A DNA stretch of 14,187 nt from contig QFOL01000077.1 of the NCBI GenBank assembly GCA_003241215.1, positions 1 through 14,187 on the forward strand, read 5' to 3'. Each line of letters opens with the position of its first letter. The first letter of the stretch is position 1. Source of the stretch: Agrobacterium fabrum (GTDB lineage: Bacteria; Pseudomonadota; Alphaproteobacteria; Rhizobiales; Rhizobiaceae). Under the pieces are notes generated by a model that was not told the DNA's origin, did not search any database, and worked only from the letters and a program-made list of their open reading frames with translations. Below, piece after piece: positions 7,452 to 14,167 of this stretch. The position numbers and the translations under genes are program-made.

Positions 7452-7640
7452 TCAGTGGATCGCGATGCCGCGCTTGTCCGCTTCTTCCTTGATGATGTCT
7501 TCGACGATGGCTCTCTTGAGATTTGGATTTCCCAGAAGATAGTCGTCGGCGATCTCGAAGATCGATTTCGGATTCTCGGTCCTGTGCAGGGTGTCGAGGT
7601 CCTGGCCGATCTGCTCTCTCAGGCTGGAATAGTCGTCCAT
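7452..7640 (-). CDS. Hypothetical 62-residue acidic protein
   Basis: I do not recognise this family. The protein starts MDDYSSLREQIGQDLDTLHR and is rich in Asp, Glu, Ile and Leu, with no membrane segment, signal peptide or cysteine. It looks like a small helical soluble protein. A GGGAG ribosome site sits about 8 nt before ATG 7640, and the gene starts 22 nt after the stop of the DUF3597 gene on the same strand. It is therefore likely the third gene of that operon. The ribosome site and tight spacing argue that it is real rather than a chance frame. Confidence 0.75.
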   Translation of the reverse strand: MDDYSSLREQIGQDLDTLHRTENPKSIFEIADDYLLGNPNLKRAIVEDIIKEEADKRGIAIH

Positions 7641-7662
7641 CGCAGCGCTCCCGTTTATCGGT

Positions 7663-8073
7663 TCAATCCAGAAGGTCGGCCGGAACCTTGCCGCCGTTTT
7701 CGGACAGTTTCTTGATGACGGCCTTGTGCAGCCAGATGTTCATGGTCGCGGAGTCCGAGGTATTGCCGGTATAGCCGAGCTCGCCGGCGAGTTCCTTTCT
7801 GGCCGTCAGGCTGCTGTCGAGGTCGAGAGCCTTGAGAAGGTCGACGATGGAGTGTTTCCAGTCGAGCTTCTGGCCGTTCTTCTTGACAGCCGCATCCAGA
7901 ATGGAAGCGACATCGACATTGCCGGTCGGCGCCGGTGCCGCCGTTGTCGGCGCAGGCGAGGCTGGTGCTGCCGGGCTTGCCGTGGCTGCCGGCGTGCCGG
8001 CCGGCGCCGAAGTCTGCGGTGCGGCCTCGGCCTTGCCGAAAATAGCGTTCTTGATCTTGTCGAAAAAGCTCAT
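7663..8073 (-). CDS. DUF3597 domain-containing protein
   Basis: The protein has 136 residues. A short N-terminal motif, MSFFDKIKNAIFGK, is followed by a low-complexity Ala/Pro/Thr linker (about residues 16-50). A compact C-terminal domain (about 51-136) includes DWKHSIVDLLKALDLDSSL and ARKELAGELGY. This arrangement matches DUF3597, whose function is unknown to me. The C-terminal helical domain resembles small lysis- or binding-type modules, but no catalytic residues stand out. GGGGAGGA lies just before ATG 8073. It begins 12 nt after the YeaQ-like gene and shares its putative stress promoter. Confidence 0.85.
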   Translation of the reverse strand: MSFFDKIKNAIFGKAEAAPQTSAPAGTPAATASPAAPASPAPTTAAPAPTGNVDVASILDAAVKKNGQKLDWKHSIVDLLKALDLDSSLTARKELAGELGYTGNTSDSATMNIWLHKAVIKKLSENGGKVPADLLD

Positions 8074-8085
8074 GGTGTCCTCCCC

Positions 8086-8337
8086 TTAGCGGTGAAATGC
8101 CCGCCCGACGGCGATGAGAATGCAGGCGCCGATGAAACCGGCGATGAGATAGCCAATCCAGCCTCCGAGCGAAATGCCCACGAGCCCCAGAAGGAAATTG
8201 GCGACGATGGCGCCGACAATGCCGAGGATGATGTTCATGAAAACACCCATATTGCTTTTCATGAACTGTTCGGCGAGCCAACCGGCTACGCCGCCGATGA
8301 TAATTGCTGCAATCCAGCCAACTTGTGCGTCTTCCAT
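8086..8337 (-). CDS. GlsB/YeaQ/YmgE-family stress response membrane protein
   Basis: This 83-residue, Gly- and Ile-rich protein has three predicted membrane helices (about residues 6-20, 33-53 and 57-78) with repeated small-residue spacing. These are hallmarks of the transglycosylase-associated/YeaQ family, small inner-membrane proteins often induced by stress. Their biochemical role is unknown. ATG 8337 is chosen because the AAAGGAAAGG ribosome site lies just upstream and the family start (MED..VGWIAAIIIGG) aligns. A longer frame up to 8433 lacks such support. It is the first gene after the EcfG-like promoter and is followed closely by the DUF3597 gene. Confidence 0.9.
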   Translation of the reverse strand: MEDAQVGWIAAIIIGGVAGWLAEQFMKSNMGVFMNIILGIVGAIVANFLLGLVGISLGGWIGYLIAGFIGACILIAVGRAFHR

Positions 8338-8434
8338 AACAGGCCTTTCCTTTGTGAGAGAGGTCCGCAGGCATATGGACAGGCTTTTGCGCGCACTGAT
8401 CCCCCCGCCTTGAATAGACCTCAGGCGGAGCAAT

Positions 8435-8459
8435 AACGGCGATATGGGCGATTGGTTCC
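8435..8459 (-). promoter_or_regulatory. EcfG-type (general stress sigma factor) promoter
   Basis: On the - strand GGAAC (8459-8455) is followed after 16 nt by CGTT (8438-8435). GGAAC-N16/17-CGTT is the known consensus of alphaproteobacterial EcfG/RpoE2 promoters. It lies in a gap about 98 nt upstream of the YeaQ-like start, and YeaQ-family genes are typical stress targets. Function is inferred from the exact match and context. Confidence 0.75.
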
Positions 8460-8462
8460 GTG

Positions 8463-8479
8463 CGGCGAACTATGCGCCG
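8463..8479 (-). terminator. Weak hairpin after nadC
   Basis: CGGCG (8463-8467) and CGCCG (8475-8479) form a 5-bp stem with a 7-nt loop, 9 nt past the nadC stop and just before the EcfG-like promoter. No T-run follows on the - strand, so it is at best a weak or factor-assisted terminator. Read-through from nadC into the stress genes is possible. Confidence 0.3.
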
Positions 8480-8487
8480 TATATTCT

Positions 8488-9345
8488 TTAGCTCTGGCTT
8501 TGAAAGTCGAGGCCGATATCGAGAACCGGCGCGCTGTGGGTCAGCCAGCCGACGGAGATGAGATCGATGCCGGTTGCGGCGATGGCTGCGGCCGTCTGCG
8601 GATTGATGCGGCCGGACGCTTCGGTAATGGCGCGACCGGCGACGATCCCCGCTGCCTCGCGTAGCTGTTCGGGTGTCATATTGTCGAGAAGGACCGCATC
8701 GACGCCCTCATCCATGGCCTCGCGCAACTGCGCAAGCGTATCGACCTCCACCTCGATCTTGACGAGATGCCCCACGCCCTGCCGGGCGCGGCGGATGGCG
8801 TCGCGCACGCCGCCCGCTACCGCGATATGGTTGTCCTTGATGAGAACGGCGTCATAAAGCGCAAACCGGTGGTTCATGCCGCCGCCGGCGCGCACGGCAT
8901 ATTTTTCCAGCGCTCTCAGCCCCGGCGTCGTCTTGCGGGTGCAGGCGACCGAGGCCTTGGTGCCGGCAATGGCGGCAGCGATTTTTGCGGTGACGGAAGC
9001 GATGCCCGATAGGTGGCCGAGGAAATTCAGCGCCGTGCGCTCCGCCGTCAGAAGGCCGCGCGAGGGGCCTTCGATCGTTGCGATGATATCGCCGGGCGCC
9101 ACGGCGGCCCCATCCTGCACATGCCGTTTCATCACGATGGCCGGATCCACGAGCTGGAAAGCCAGTTCCGCCGCGTCGAGACCGGCAATAACGCCCGATT
9201 CGCGCGCGGCCATGACGACGACCGAGCGATGATCGGCGGGAATGACGGCGGCGGAAGTGATGTCGCCCGCCAGTCCGAGGTCTTCCAGAAGGGCGTTGCG
9301 CACGAGCGGTTCGATGATGAGGCGTGGCAGGGGTGAAAGGGTCAT
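8488..9345 (-). CDS. nadC: Nicotinate-nucleotide pyrophosphorylase (quinolinate phosphoribosyltransferase)
   Basis: NadC turns quinolinate and PRPP into nicotinate mononucleotide, CO2 and pyrophosphate, the last step of the aspartate branch of NAD synthesis. From ATG 9345 the protein has 285 residues, close to the family length. It shows TRKTTPGLR (137-145), MNHRFALYD (157-165), LIKDNHI (168-174), EVEVD (198-202) and LLDNMTP (219-225), the PRPP- and quinolinate-binding motifs. An in-frame ATG at 9399 lies inside nadB. ATG 9345 is preferred because it begins 1 nt after the nadB stop with GGAG 8 nt upstream. In the usual SVGALTHSAP motif the Ala is Trp here (SVGWLTHSAP, 264-273). Confidence 0.96.
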   Translation of the reverse strand: MTLSPLPRLIIEPLVRNALLEDLGLAGDITSAAVIPADHRSVVVMAARESGVIAGLDAAELAFQLVDPAIVMKRHVQDGAAVAPGDIIATIEGPSRGLLTAERTALNFLGHLSGIASVTAKIAAAIAGTKASVACTRKTTPGLRALEKYAVRAGGGMNHRFALYDAVLIKDNHIAVAGGVRDAIRRARQGVGHLVKIEVEVDTLAQLREAMDEGVDAVLLDNMTPEQLREAAGIVAGRAITEASGRINPQTAAAIAATGIDLISVGWLTHSAPVLDIGLDFQSQS

Positions 9346-9346
9346 G

Positions 9347-10918
9347 TCAGGCGCTCCGCGCAAGGCTGGCCGAAGAATGGCTGGAAGGGGAGAATTCATG
9401 GGCGATGGTGAGGATGTCGCTGAGGTTCAGCCTGCGCCTCGTCGCCGTCGCATGTTTTTCAGGGAAATCGTCGCGGAAATGCGCGCCGCGCGATTCCGTG
9501 CGCAGCGCCGCGAAGACGGCGATGGCAAGCGCGACAAGGGCAGGATCGGATGCCGGGCCGTTCCGCTCAGTCAGTGGCAGAAGATCGCGGATCGCGCCCG
9601 TCAGCCCTTCCGCATGTCTTACGATGCCGAGATGGCGGGAAACGATGGGTCGGACGGGGGAGAGGTCGGCTGCCGGGAAATCGGGCACGGGGAGTGTTGC
9701 GATATCTGCCGCCTGTTTTCCCGCATATGCCGGTCTGCCGGCAATGTCTTGCGCCGCGCGCATGCCCATGGCCGCCGCTTCCAGCAGGGAATTGCTTGCA
9801 AGCCGGTTCGCGCCATGCAGACCCGTGCAGGCGGTTTCGCCGGCAACCCAAAGGCCCGGCACCGAGCTTCGGCCTCTGCCATCGGTGGCGACGCCGCCCA
9901 TATGGTAATGCACCGCCGGGCGGACCGGCACGAGCTCACGGGCGGGGTCTATCCCGGCTTCGCGGCAGAGCAGGTCGATCGAGGGGAATCGGGTGGAAAA
10001 ACCCGAGCCGAGCGCCCTGCGGGCATCGAGAAAGACCTTGCCGCCACGCAGGATTTCGCGGTCGATGGCGCGGGCGACAATATCGCGGGCGGCGAGTTCC
10101 GCACCCGGAACATCAGCCATGAAACGTTCGCCGTTTTCATTGAGAAGCAGCGCACCTTCGCCCCGCACCGCCTCGCTCACCAGCGCCAGCGGCCGTCGGG
10201 GCGAAGAAAGCGCCGTTGGGTGGAATTGCACGAATTCCATATCGGCGAGGATGGTGCCGGCCCGGGCGGCGAGCATGATGCCCTGCCCGAAATTGCCGGA
10301 GGGATTGGTCGTCGCCTCATAAAGCCCGCCGAGGCCGCCGGTGGCGAGAACGACCTGGCTTGCCGGCAAAGTGAAGCAGCCTTTTGGCCCGATGCAGGCG
10401 AGACCGGCGATGACGCCGTCTTCCGTCAGCAGGCGGCGAACCTCCGTGCCTTCCAGAACCGTAATGGACGGCGTGCGAAGAACGGCGGCGGCGAGAGCCC
10501 TGACGATGGCCGCGCCCGACCCGTCGCCTTCGGCATGCAGGATGCGCCTTCTGCCATGGGCGGCCTCCAGCCCGAAGACGAGCCTGCCCTCGGCATCCCG
10601 GTCGAAGCGCACTCCGGCCCGCTCCAGCGCCTCGATGACGGCGGGGGCGGCGGAAACGATCTCTGCGGCCATATCTTTATCGCAGAGGCCGTCGCCTGCG
10701 GCGAGCGTATCGGCAAGATGCAATGCGGCGCTATCGTCCGGCCCGAGGCTGGCGGCAATGCCGCCCTGCGCCCAGGCGCTGGAGGTCTCGCCGCCGAGAA
10801 CGCCGCGTGTGACAAGCAGCACGGGCTGCGGCGCAAGCGTCAGCGCCGCCATCAGGCCCGCAATGCCGCTGCCGACAATGACCGTCCAGTCCTGCTGCGA
10901 CGGGAGGCGTTCGCTCAT
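9347..10918 (-). CDS. nadB: L-aspartate oxidase
   Basis: NadB (523 residues) is a soluble FAD enzyme that oxidises L-aspartate to iminoaspartate using O2 or fumarate. NadA then condenses the product with dihydroxyacetone phosphate. It has the FAD-binding GSGIAGL (16-22), the [11 protein letters not shown] stretch (46-56), [14 protein letters not shown] (116-129), QFHPTAL (231-237), RGEGA (252-256), HYHMGGV (337-343), [12 protein letters not shown] (369-380) and the C-terminal [14 protein letters not shown] (473-486). Its ATG overlaps the nadA stop (ATGA) and its stop is 1 nt from nadC, so the three genes are tightly coupled. The last ~20 residues are Ser-rich and look poorly conserved. Confidence 0.97.
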   Translation of the reverse strand: MSERLPSQQDWTVIVGSGIAGLMAALTLAPQPVLLVTRGVLGGETSSAWAQGGIAASLGPDDSAALHLADTLAAGDGLCDKDMAAEIVSAAPAVIEALERAGVRFDRDAEGRLVFGLEAAHGRRRILHAEGDGSGAAIVRALAAAVLRTPSITVLEGTEVRRLLTEDGVIAGLACIGPKGCFTLPASQVVLATGGLGGLYEATTNPSGNFGQGIMLAARAGTILADMEFVQFHPTALSSPRRPLALVSEAVRGEGALLLNENGERFMADVPGAELAARDIVARAIDREILRGGKVFLDARRALGSGFSTRFPSIDLLCREAGIDPARELVPVRPAVHYHMGGVATDGRGRSSVPGLWVAGETACTGLHGANRLASNSLLEAAAMGMRAAQDIAGRPAYAGKQAADIATLPVPDFPAADLSPVRPIVSRHLGIVRHAEGLTGAIRDLLPLTERNGPASDPALVALAIAVFAALRTESRGAHFRDDFPEKHATATRRRLNLSDILTIAHEFSPSSHSSASLARSA

Positions 10919-11886
10919 ACTTCCAGCATCCTTTCCACGGCACGGCGGGCGGCGACGGCAATGGCCGGGTCGACCGTCACTTCGTGGCGGTTTTCCTCAA
11001 GGGCCGTACGGATATTGCCAAGGGTGATGCGTTTCATATGCGGGCAGAGATTGCAGGGGCGGATGAATTCGACATCCGGGTGATGCACGGCGACATTGTC
11101 GCTCATCGAGCATTCCGTCAGAAGCACCACGCGGGCGGGGCGCTCGCGGCCGACATAGTCGGACATGACGGCGGTGGAGCCGGAAAAATCCGCGGCTTCC
11201 ACGACATCGGGCGGACATTCCGGATGCGCCAGCACGGTGACGCCCGGATGGCTTTCGCGCAATTCGCGAATATCATCGGCGGTGAACAGTTCATGCACCT
11301 CGCAATGGCCGCGCCAGGCGATCAGCTCGACATTGGTTTCCCGCGCCACGTTCTTCGCCAGATATTCATCCGGCAACATCAGCACGCGCGGCACGCCGAG
11401 CGATTCCACCACCTGGCGGGCGTTGCCCGAGGTGCAGCAGATGTCGGAGGCGGCCTTCACCGCGGCGGAGGTATTCACGTAGGTGACGACCGGGACGCCG
11501 GGATAGGCCTTGCGCAGCAGCGCGATGTCCTCGGGCGTGATGGAATCGGCCAGCGAACAGCCGGCGGCCATATCCGGAATGAGCACGGTTTTTTCCGGAT
11601 TGAGCAGTTTCGCCGTCTCGGCCATGAAATGCACGCCGGCCAGAACGATGACATCCGCTTCCACCTCCATCGCCTTGCGGGCAAGGGCGAGGCTGTCGCC
11701 AACGATATCGGCGACGCCATGGAAGATTTCCGGTGTCTGGTAATTATGGGCGAGGATGACGGCGTTGCGCTTGCGCTTCAGCTCCAGGATCGCATCCACA
11801 TCGTCCTGAAAGCCCATCCATTCGGCCTTGGGAATGACTCTGCTGACGCGGTCATAAAGGCTTGCGGCGGAAATCTGCTCGTTCAC
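10915..11886 (-). CDS. nadA: Quinolinate synthase
   Basis: NadA is a [4Fe-4S] enzyme that condenses iminoaspartate with dihydroxyacetone phosphate to give quinolinate. From GTG 11886 it has 323 residues. Family motifs include ILAHNYQ (44-50), [11 protein letters not shown] (104-114), [19 protein letters not shown] (137-155), RGHCEVH (192-198), HPECPP (221-226) and CNLCPHMK (278-285). The probable cluster ligands are Cys110, Cys195 and Cys281, by comparison with known quinolinate synthases. GTG 11886 has GGGAGAG just upstream. An in-frame ATG at 11943 would put the start inside the operator region and add a tail unlike the family, so I reject it. The gene heads the nadABC operon and sits directly behind two NrtR-type operators. 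Confidence 0.96.
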   Translation of the reverse strand: MNEQISAASLYDRVSRVIPKAEWMGFQDDVDAILELKRKRNAVILAHNYQTPEIFHGVADIVGDSLALARKAMEVEADVIVLAGVHFMAETAKLLNPEKTVLIPDMAAGCSLADSITPEDIALLRKAYPGVPVVTYVNTSAAVKAASDICCTSGNARQVVESLGVPRVLMLPDEYLAKNVARETNVELIAWRGHCEVHELFTADDIRELRESHPGVTVLAHPECPPDVVEAADFSGSTAVMSDYVGRERPARVVLLTECSMSDNVAVHHPDVEFIRPCNLCPHMKRITLGNIRTALEENRHEVTVDPAIAVAARRAVERMLEV

Positions 11887-11900
11887 GGTGCTCTCCCATT

Positions 11901-11919
11901 TATACTCTCTTTGAGTATA
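11901..11919. promoter_or_regulatory. NrtR operator 1, perfect dyad TATACTC-N5-GAGTATA
   Basis: Seven-base arms (11901-11907 and 11913-11919) are a perfect inverted repeat with a 5-nt centre. It falls just downstream of the predicted nadA transcript start, between the promoter and the ribosome site. The same half-site recurs in the neighbouring dyad. NrtR sites in other bacteria are AT-rich dyads with similar TATAC/GTATA ends, and the regulator gene is adjacent. Confidence 0.75.
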
Positions 11920-11930
11920 TCTAGGGCAAA

Positions 11931-11957
11931 GACATATTCTCATTATGAGTATATGTC
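11931..11957. promoter_or_regulatory. NrtR operator 2, dyad overlapping the nadA promoter
   Basis: Eleven-base arms (11931-11941 and 11947-11957) match as an inverted repeat at 10 of 11 positions around a 5-nt centre. The inner half-sites are close to those of operator 1. The two dyad centres are 34 bp apart, about three helical turns, so they face the same side of DNA. This dyad covers the spacer and -10 of the predicted promoter and touches the nrtR stop codon. Confidence 0.72.
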
Positions 11958-11959
11958 AA
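11931..11959 (-). promoter_or_regulatory. Predicted sigma-70 promoter of nadABC
   Basis: On the - strand TTGACA (11959-11954) is a perfect -35 hexamer. It is followed by a 17-nt spacer and TATGTC (11936-11931) as a weaker -10. The start would be near 11924, leaving a leader of about 38 nt. The -35 overlaps the nrtR stop codon, and operator 2 covers the rest. It is a prediction from sequence only. Confidence 0.6.
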
Positions 11960-12858
11960 TTGCGAGAGAGCGGCAGTTTCGTTCCGGAAAGGGCGCGTTC
12001 ATCGAGAACCGTCTGGCGGAAGCGGAAGAGCTTGGCCGGGCGTCCGCCGGTTTCGGTCGCCATGTCGCCGGTTTCTTCCACCAGCTGCTGCTGTTCGATC
12101 AGCCGGCGGAAATTCTGCTTGTGCAGCGTCAGCCCCGCCAGCGCCTCGATGGCGCGCTGCAGCTGCAGGAGCGTGAAAGCGTCGGGCATCAGTTCGAACA
12201 CCACCGGCCGGTATTTGATCTTGGCCCGCAGACGGGCGATGCCGGTGGCGAGGATGCGGCGATGATCGGCAAACATCGGCCTGCCGAAATTGATCCGGGG
12301 TTCGCTCAGCGCTTCCTCGACCAGCCCGGCTTCATACAGCAGCTCGTAACGCTGCAGGGTCAGTTCCTCGTTCCAGCCGCCGCCATCGAGGCCGAAGGTG
12401 AAATCGGCCCGCAAATGGCGCTGGTTTCTGGAGGCGGGGTCGGAATCCGCCCAGGCGCGCAGCCTGTCGATGATGCTGTCCAGAACCGCCGGGCGTCCCT
12501 GGCGATGGTCCTCCCAGGGGAAATATTCGTACCAGCCATGCCAGAGGGCGCGTTTGCCACCGGAGGCTTCCTGTTCGCGCACCAGCCCGAGATAACCGAT
12601 GGAGATGGTTCTGCCGCCCAAAATGTCGTTGTTGCGGTCGCGGTCGGCGAAGGTATAGAGCTGTTCGAGATAACCGACGGGGTGATGGGTCTGTTCGTGG
12701 ATCCACTCCCGCAAGCCGCTCTGCAGCGTTCTGTGCCCGAATTCGAACGGTCCCGACGGAAGGGCTGCACCCTCGCGAACGGTCATGACCCGTGGCTCAT
12801 CCGTGGTGATGGCGGTGACGACGGCGATGAGTTCGGCATGGGCAAGCCCGATGGTCAC
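11956..12858 (-). CDS. nrtR: NrtR, Nudix-related regulator of NAD synthesis
   Basis: From GTG 12858 the protein has 300 residues. A Nudix-fold domain spans about residues 5-200 and is followed by a winged helix domain (about 215-285). The latter holds the NrtR hallmarks FTLLQLQRAIEALAG (228-242), KQNFRRLI (247-254) and GRPAKLFRF (272-280). In known NrtR proteins the Nudix domain senses ADP-ribose or related NAD metabolites and releases the DNA. The Nudix box is damaged: residues 50-58 read REWIHEQTH where catalytic enzymes have the REUXEEXGU end, so one key Glu and the Gly are lost. It probably senses rather than hydrolyses. GTG 12858 is chosen for its GAGGAG ribosome site; a TTG at 12891 is less likely. 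Two matching dyads directly downstream mark nadABC as its target. Confidence 0.9.
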   Translation of the reverse strand: MTIGLAHAELIAVVTAITTDEPRVMTVREGAALPSGPFEFGHRTLQSGLREWIHEQTHHPVGYLEQLYTFADRDRNNDILGGRTISIGYLGLVREQEASGGKRALWHGWYEYFPWEDHRQGRPAVLDSIIDRLRAWADSDPASRNQRHLRADFTFGLDGGGWNEELTLQRYELLYEAGLVEEALSEPRINFGRPMFADHRRILATGIARLRAKIKYRPVVFELMPDAFTLLQLQRAIEALAGLTLHKQNFRRLIEQQQLVEETGDMATETGGRPAKLFRFRQTVLDERALSGTKLPLSRN

Positions 12859-13066
12859 GGCGGCTCCTCTGGTCGTTGGCTCTGGGATCAATCTTCTTTG
12901 GCACAGGAAGCCGGCTTCGCCAACATGGCGGCCGAAAAGGGCTGTCGATAATCCGCCGCCGACAAACCCGCATCCTGTCAGACGGAAGGATGAATTCTTG
13001 TGGTTAGCCGTCTATCGTCTGGTATGTTAAAGACCCGCACAAGCATTTCAGACGGTAAGAAGGCCG
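12859..13066. promoter_or_regulatory. Divergent intergenic region between nrtR and the PAS gene
   Basis: This 208-nt gap must hold promoters for nrtR (leftward) and the PAS gene (rightward). I see no copy of the NrtR half-site, so nrtR is probably not autoregulated from here. A 12-bp palindrome (GAAGCCGGCTTC, 12907-12918) lies on the nrtR side. The hexamer AGACGG occurs at 12980-12985 and 13050-13055, with its complement CCGTCT at 13008-13013. TATGTT (13023-13028) is a possible -10 for the PAS gene, but no well-spaced -35 is evident. Confidence 0.4.
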
Positions 13067-13441
13067 ATGTTGCAGAACATATCGCTCGAAGAGACACTTG
13101 TGGGTTATTATACCTGGAATATCGGGCAAAACCTGATCTATCTCGACGCCGTGGCCGCCCGCCTGCGCGATTTTTCCCCGGAAGAAGCCGCCCGCGGCAT
13201 TCCGGTCGAAAATTTCATCGCGCAGATCGAAAGCGGCTCGCGGGCACGTGTCGCCAAGGCGGTTTACAATTCGCTGACGAATGGCGTGTTCTATGATCAG
13301 GAATACCGCATCCAGCTCACATCCGGCGGTTTCCGCTGGCTGCGGACAACGGGGCGGGTGATCCTGGATGGCGATCGGCTTCCGATCATGTCCATGGGCA
13401 CGGTGCGGGACGTCGGTGCGGGCAAGGTTTTATTGATGTGA
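13067..13441 (+). CDS. Stand-alone PAS-fold protein
   Basis: The protein has 124 residues and almost all of it is one PAS fold of the PAS_3 kind (about residues 11-118). It shows the start GYYTWNIGQNLIYLD, a helical middle, the strand pair YDQEYRIQLTSGGFRWLRTTGRV (76-98) and the closing MGTVRDV. No kinase, cyclase, GGDEF/EAL or DNA-binding part is attached, and there is no membrane segment. It is probably a soluble sensor or adaptor that acts through another protein, and its ligand is unknown. An AAGAAGG ribosome site precedes ATG 13067. The closing motif is followed by an abrupt 10-residue tail, so it could be the remnant of a longer sensor protein, though nothing downstream continues the frame. 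Confidence 0.82.
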   Translation: MLQNISLEETLVGYYTWNIGQNLIYLDAVAARLRDFSPEEAARGIPVENFIAQIESGSRARVAKAVYNSLTNGVFYDQEYRIQLTSGGFRWLRTTGRVILDGDRLPIMSMGTVRDVGAGKVLLM

Positions 13442-13445
13442 TGTG

Positions 13446-13475
13446 CGGCCGGTCTCTTTCGTGACGAGACGGCCG
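13446..13475 (+). terminator. Hairpin terminator after the PAS gene
   Basis: CGGCCGGTCTC (13446-13456) pairs with GAGACGGCCG (13466-13475) with one bulged G and a 9-nt loop. A T-rich stretch (13477-13484, ATCTATTTT) follows. It begins 5 nt after the PAS gene stop. The T-run is interrupted, so efficiency is uncertain. Confidence 0.65.
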
Positions 13476-13514
13476 ATCTATTTTATGTCGTTCATTGTTT
13501 GATGTTGCGGTGAC

Positions 13515-14015
13515 ATGGTCCGGCAGATCGCAATTTTGCTGTTTCAGATCGTTCTGGCCATTGGCCTCGGCATAACCGGCATCCGCATCGCCTCGCTTGT
13601 CAACGGCGAGGCGTCTTCCGCGCCGGCGGGCATTGCCGCCAATACGGAACTGCTGTGGACCACTTCACCGGTGCGGGTGGATCCCCGTCACCAGAATTAC
13701 GAGCGCATTCCGACGCCGCCCGATCTTTATCCGCTGAAAATGCATGCGGATGAGCGCCTGCGCGTCATCTCCAGCAGTCGCTTCACCTTCAAGGGCCAGG
13801 AATTCCGCCTCTCCGGCGTGGAGGATGTCGAGCGCAACCGCGTCTGCGCCGGCCCCGACGGCCGCCGTTACGCCTGCGGCCTCAACGCCTTCAAGGCGCT
13901 GGAGAACCGGCTGCGCGGCAGATATCTGGAATGTCGGGCGGTGGAGGAGGGTGGTGCCGGCAATTCCGTGGAATGCCGTATCAACGGGCAGGATGTGCGG
14001 GCGTTGCTGCAATAG
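13515..14015 (+). CDS. Membrane-anchored protein with degenerate nuclease-like (SNase/thermonuclease) domain
   Basis: This 166-residue protein has one N-terminal hydrophobic segment (about residues 5-27), acting as anchor or uncleaved signal. A polar linker follows, then a C-terminal domain (about 82-164). That domain resembles the thermonuclease family in FKGQEFRLSGVE, in the CAGPDGRRYACG motif and in the paired cysteines (Cys111/121 and Cys140/154). The usual DGDT metal-binding motif is replaced by SSSRF. The GIDAPE motif reads GVEDVE, with only the Arg of FRL kept. It is therefore probably not an active nuclease. The cysteine pairs suit a disulfide-stabilised periplasmic domain. The ribosome site before ATG 13515 is weak. 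The true role is unknown. Confidence 0.75.
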   Translation: MVRQIAILLFQIVLAIGLGITGIRIASLVNGEASSAPAGIAANTELLWTTSPVRVDPRHQNYERIPTPPDLYPLKMHADERLRVISSSRFTFKGQEFRLSGVEDVERNRVCAGPDGRRYACGLNAFKALENRLRGRYLECRAVEEGGAGNSVECRINGQDVRALLQ

Positions 14016-14091
14016 GCGATCCCGTCAAACGGCTTGCAGGATGCATAAAAGCGGCTGGCCGAAGCGGAGATATTTTTGTCTGGGAAGGATT

Positions 14092-14167
<76 letters not shown>

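Noticed and set aside
9346..9399. Upstream ATG for nadC at 9399
   Set aside because: It lies inside nadB. ATG 9345 has GGAG at proper spacing and follows the nadB stop by one base.
9242..11083. 613-codon open frame on the + strand
   Set aside because: It is antisense to nadB and the ends of nadA and nadC, with Arg/Gly/Ala-rich translation and no family resemblance.
11887..11943. Upstream ATG for nadA at 11943
   Set aside because: The extension covers both operators and the -10 region, so the codon would lie upstream of the predicted transcript start. GTG 11886 has a good ribosome site.
10984..12951. 655-codon open frame on the + strand
   Set aside because: It lies antisense to nadA and nrtR, which have full family motifs. 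Its translation has no recognisable domain, and it crosses the operator region. Long antisense frames are expected in GC-rich DNA.
14016..14091. Possible terminator for the tRNA or the nuclease-like gene
   Set aside because: Only stems of about 3 bp can be formed near short T-runs, so I cannot support a terminator.
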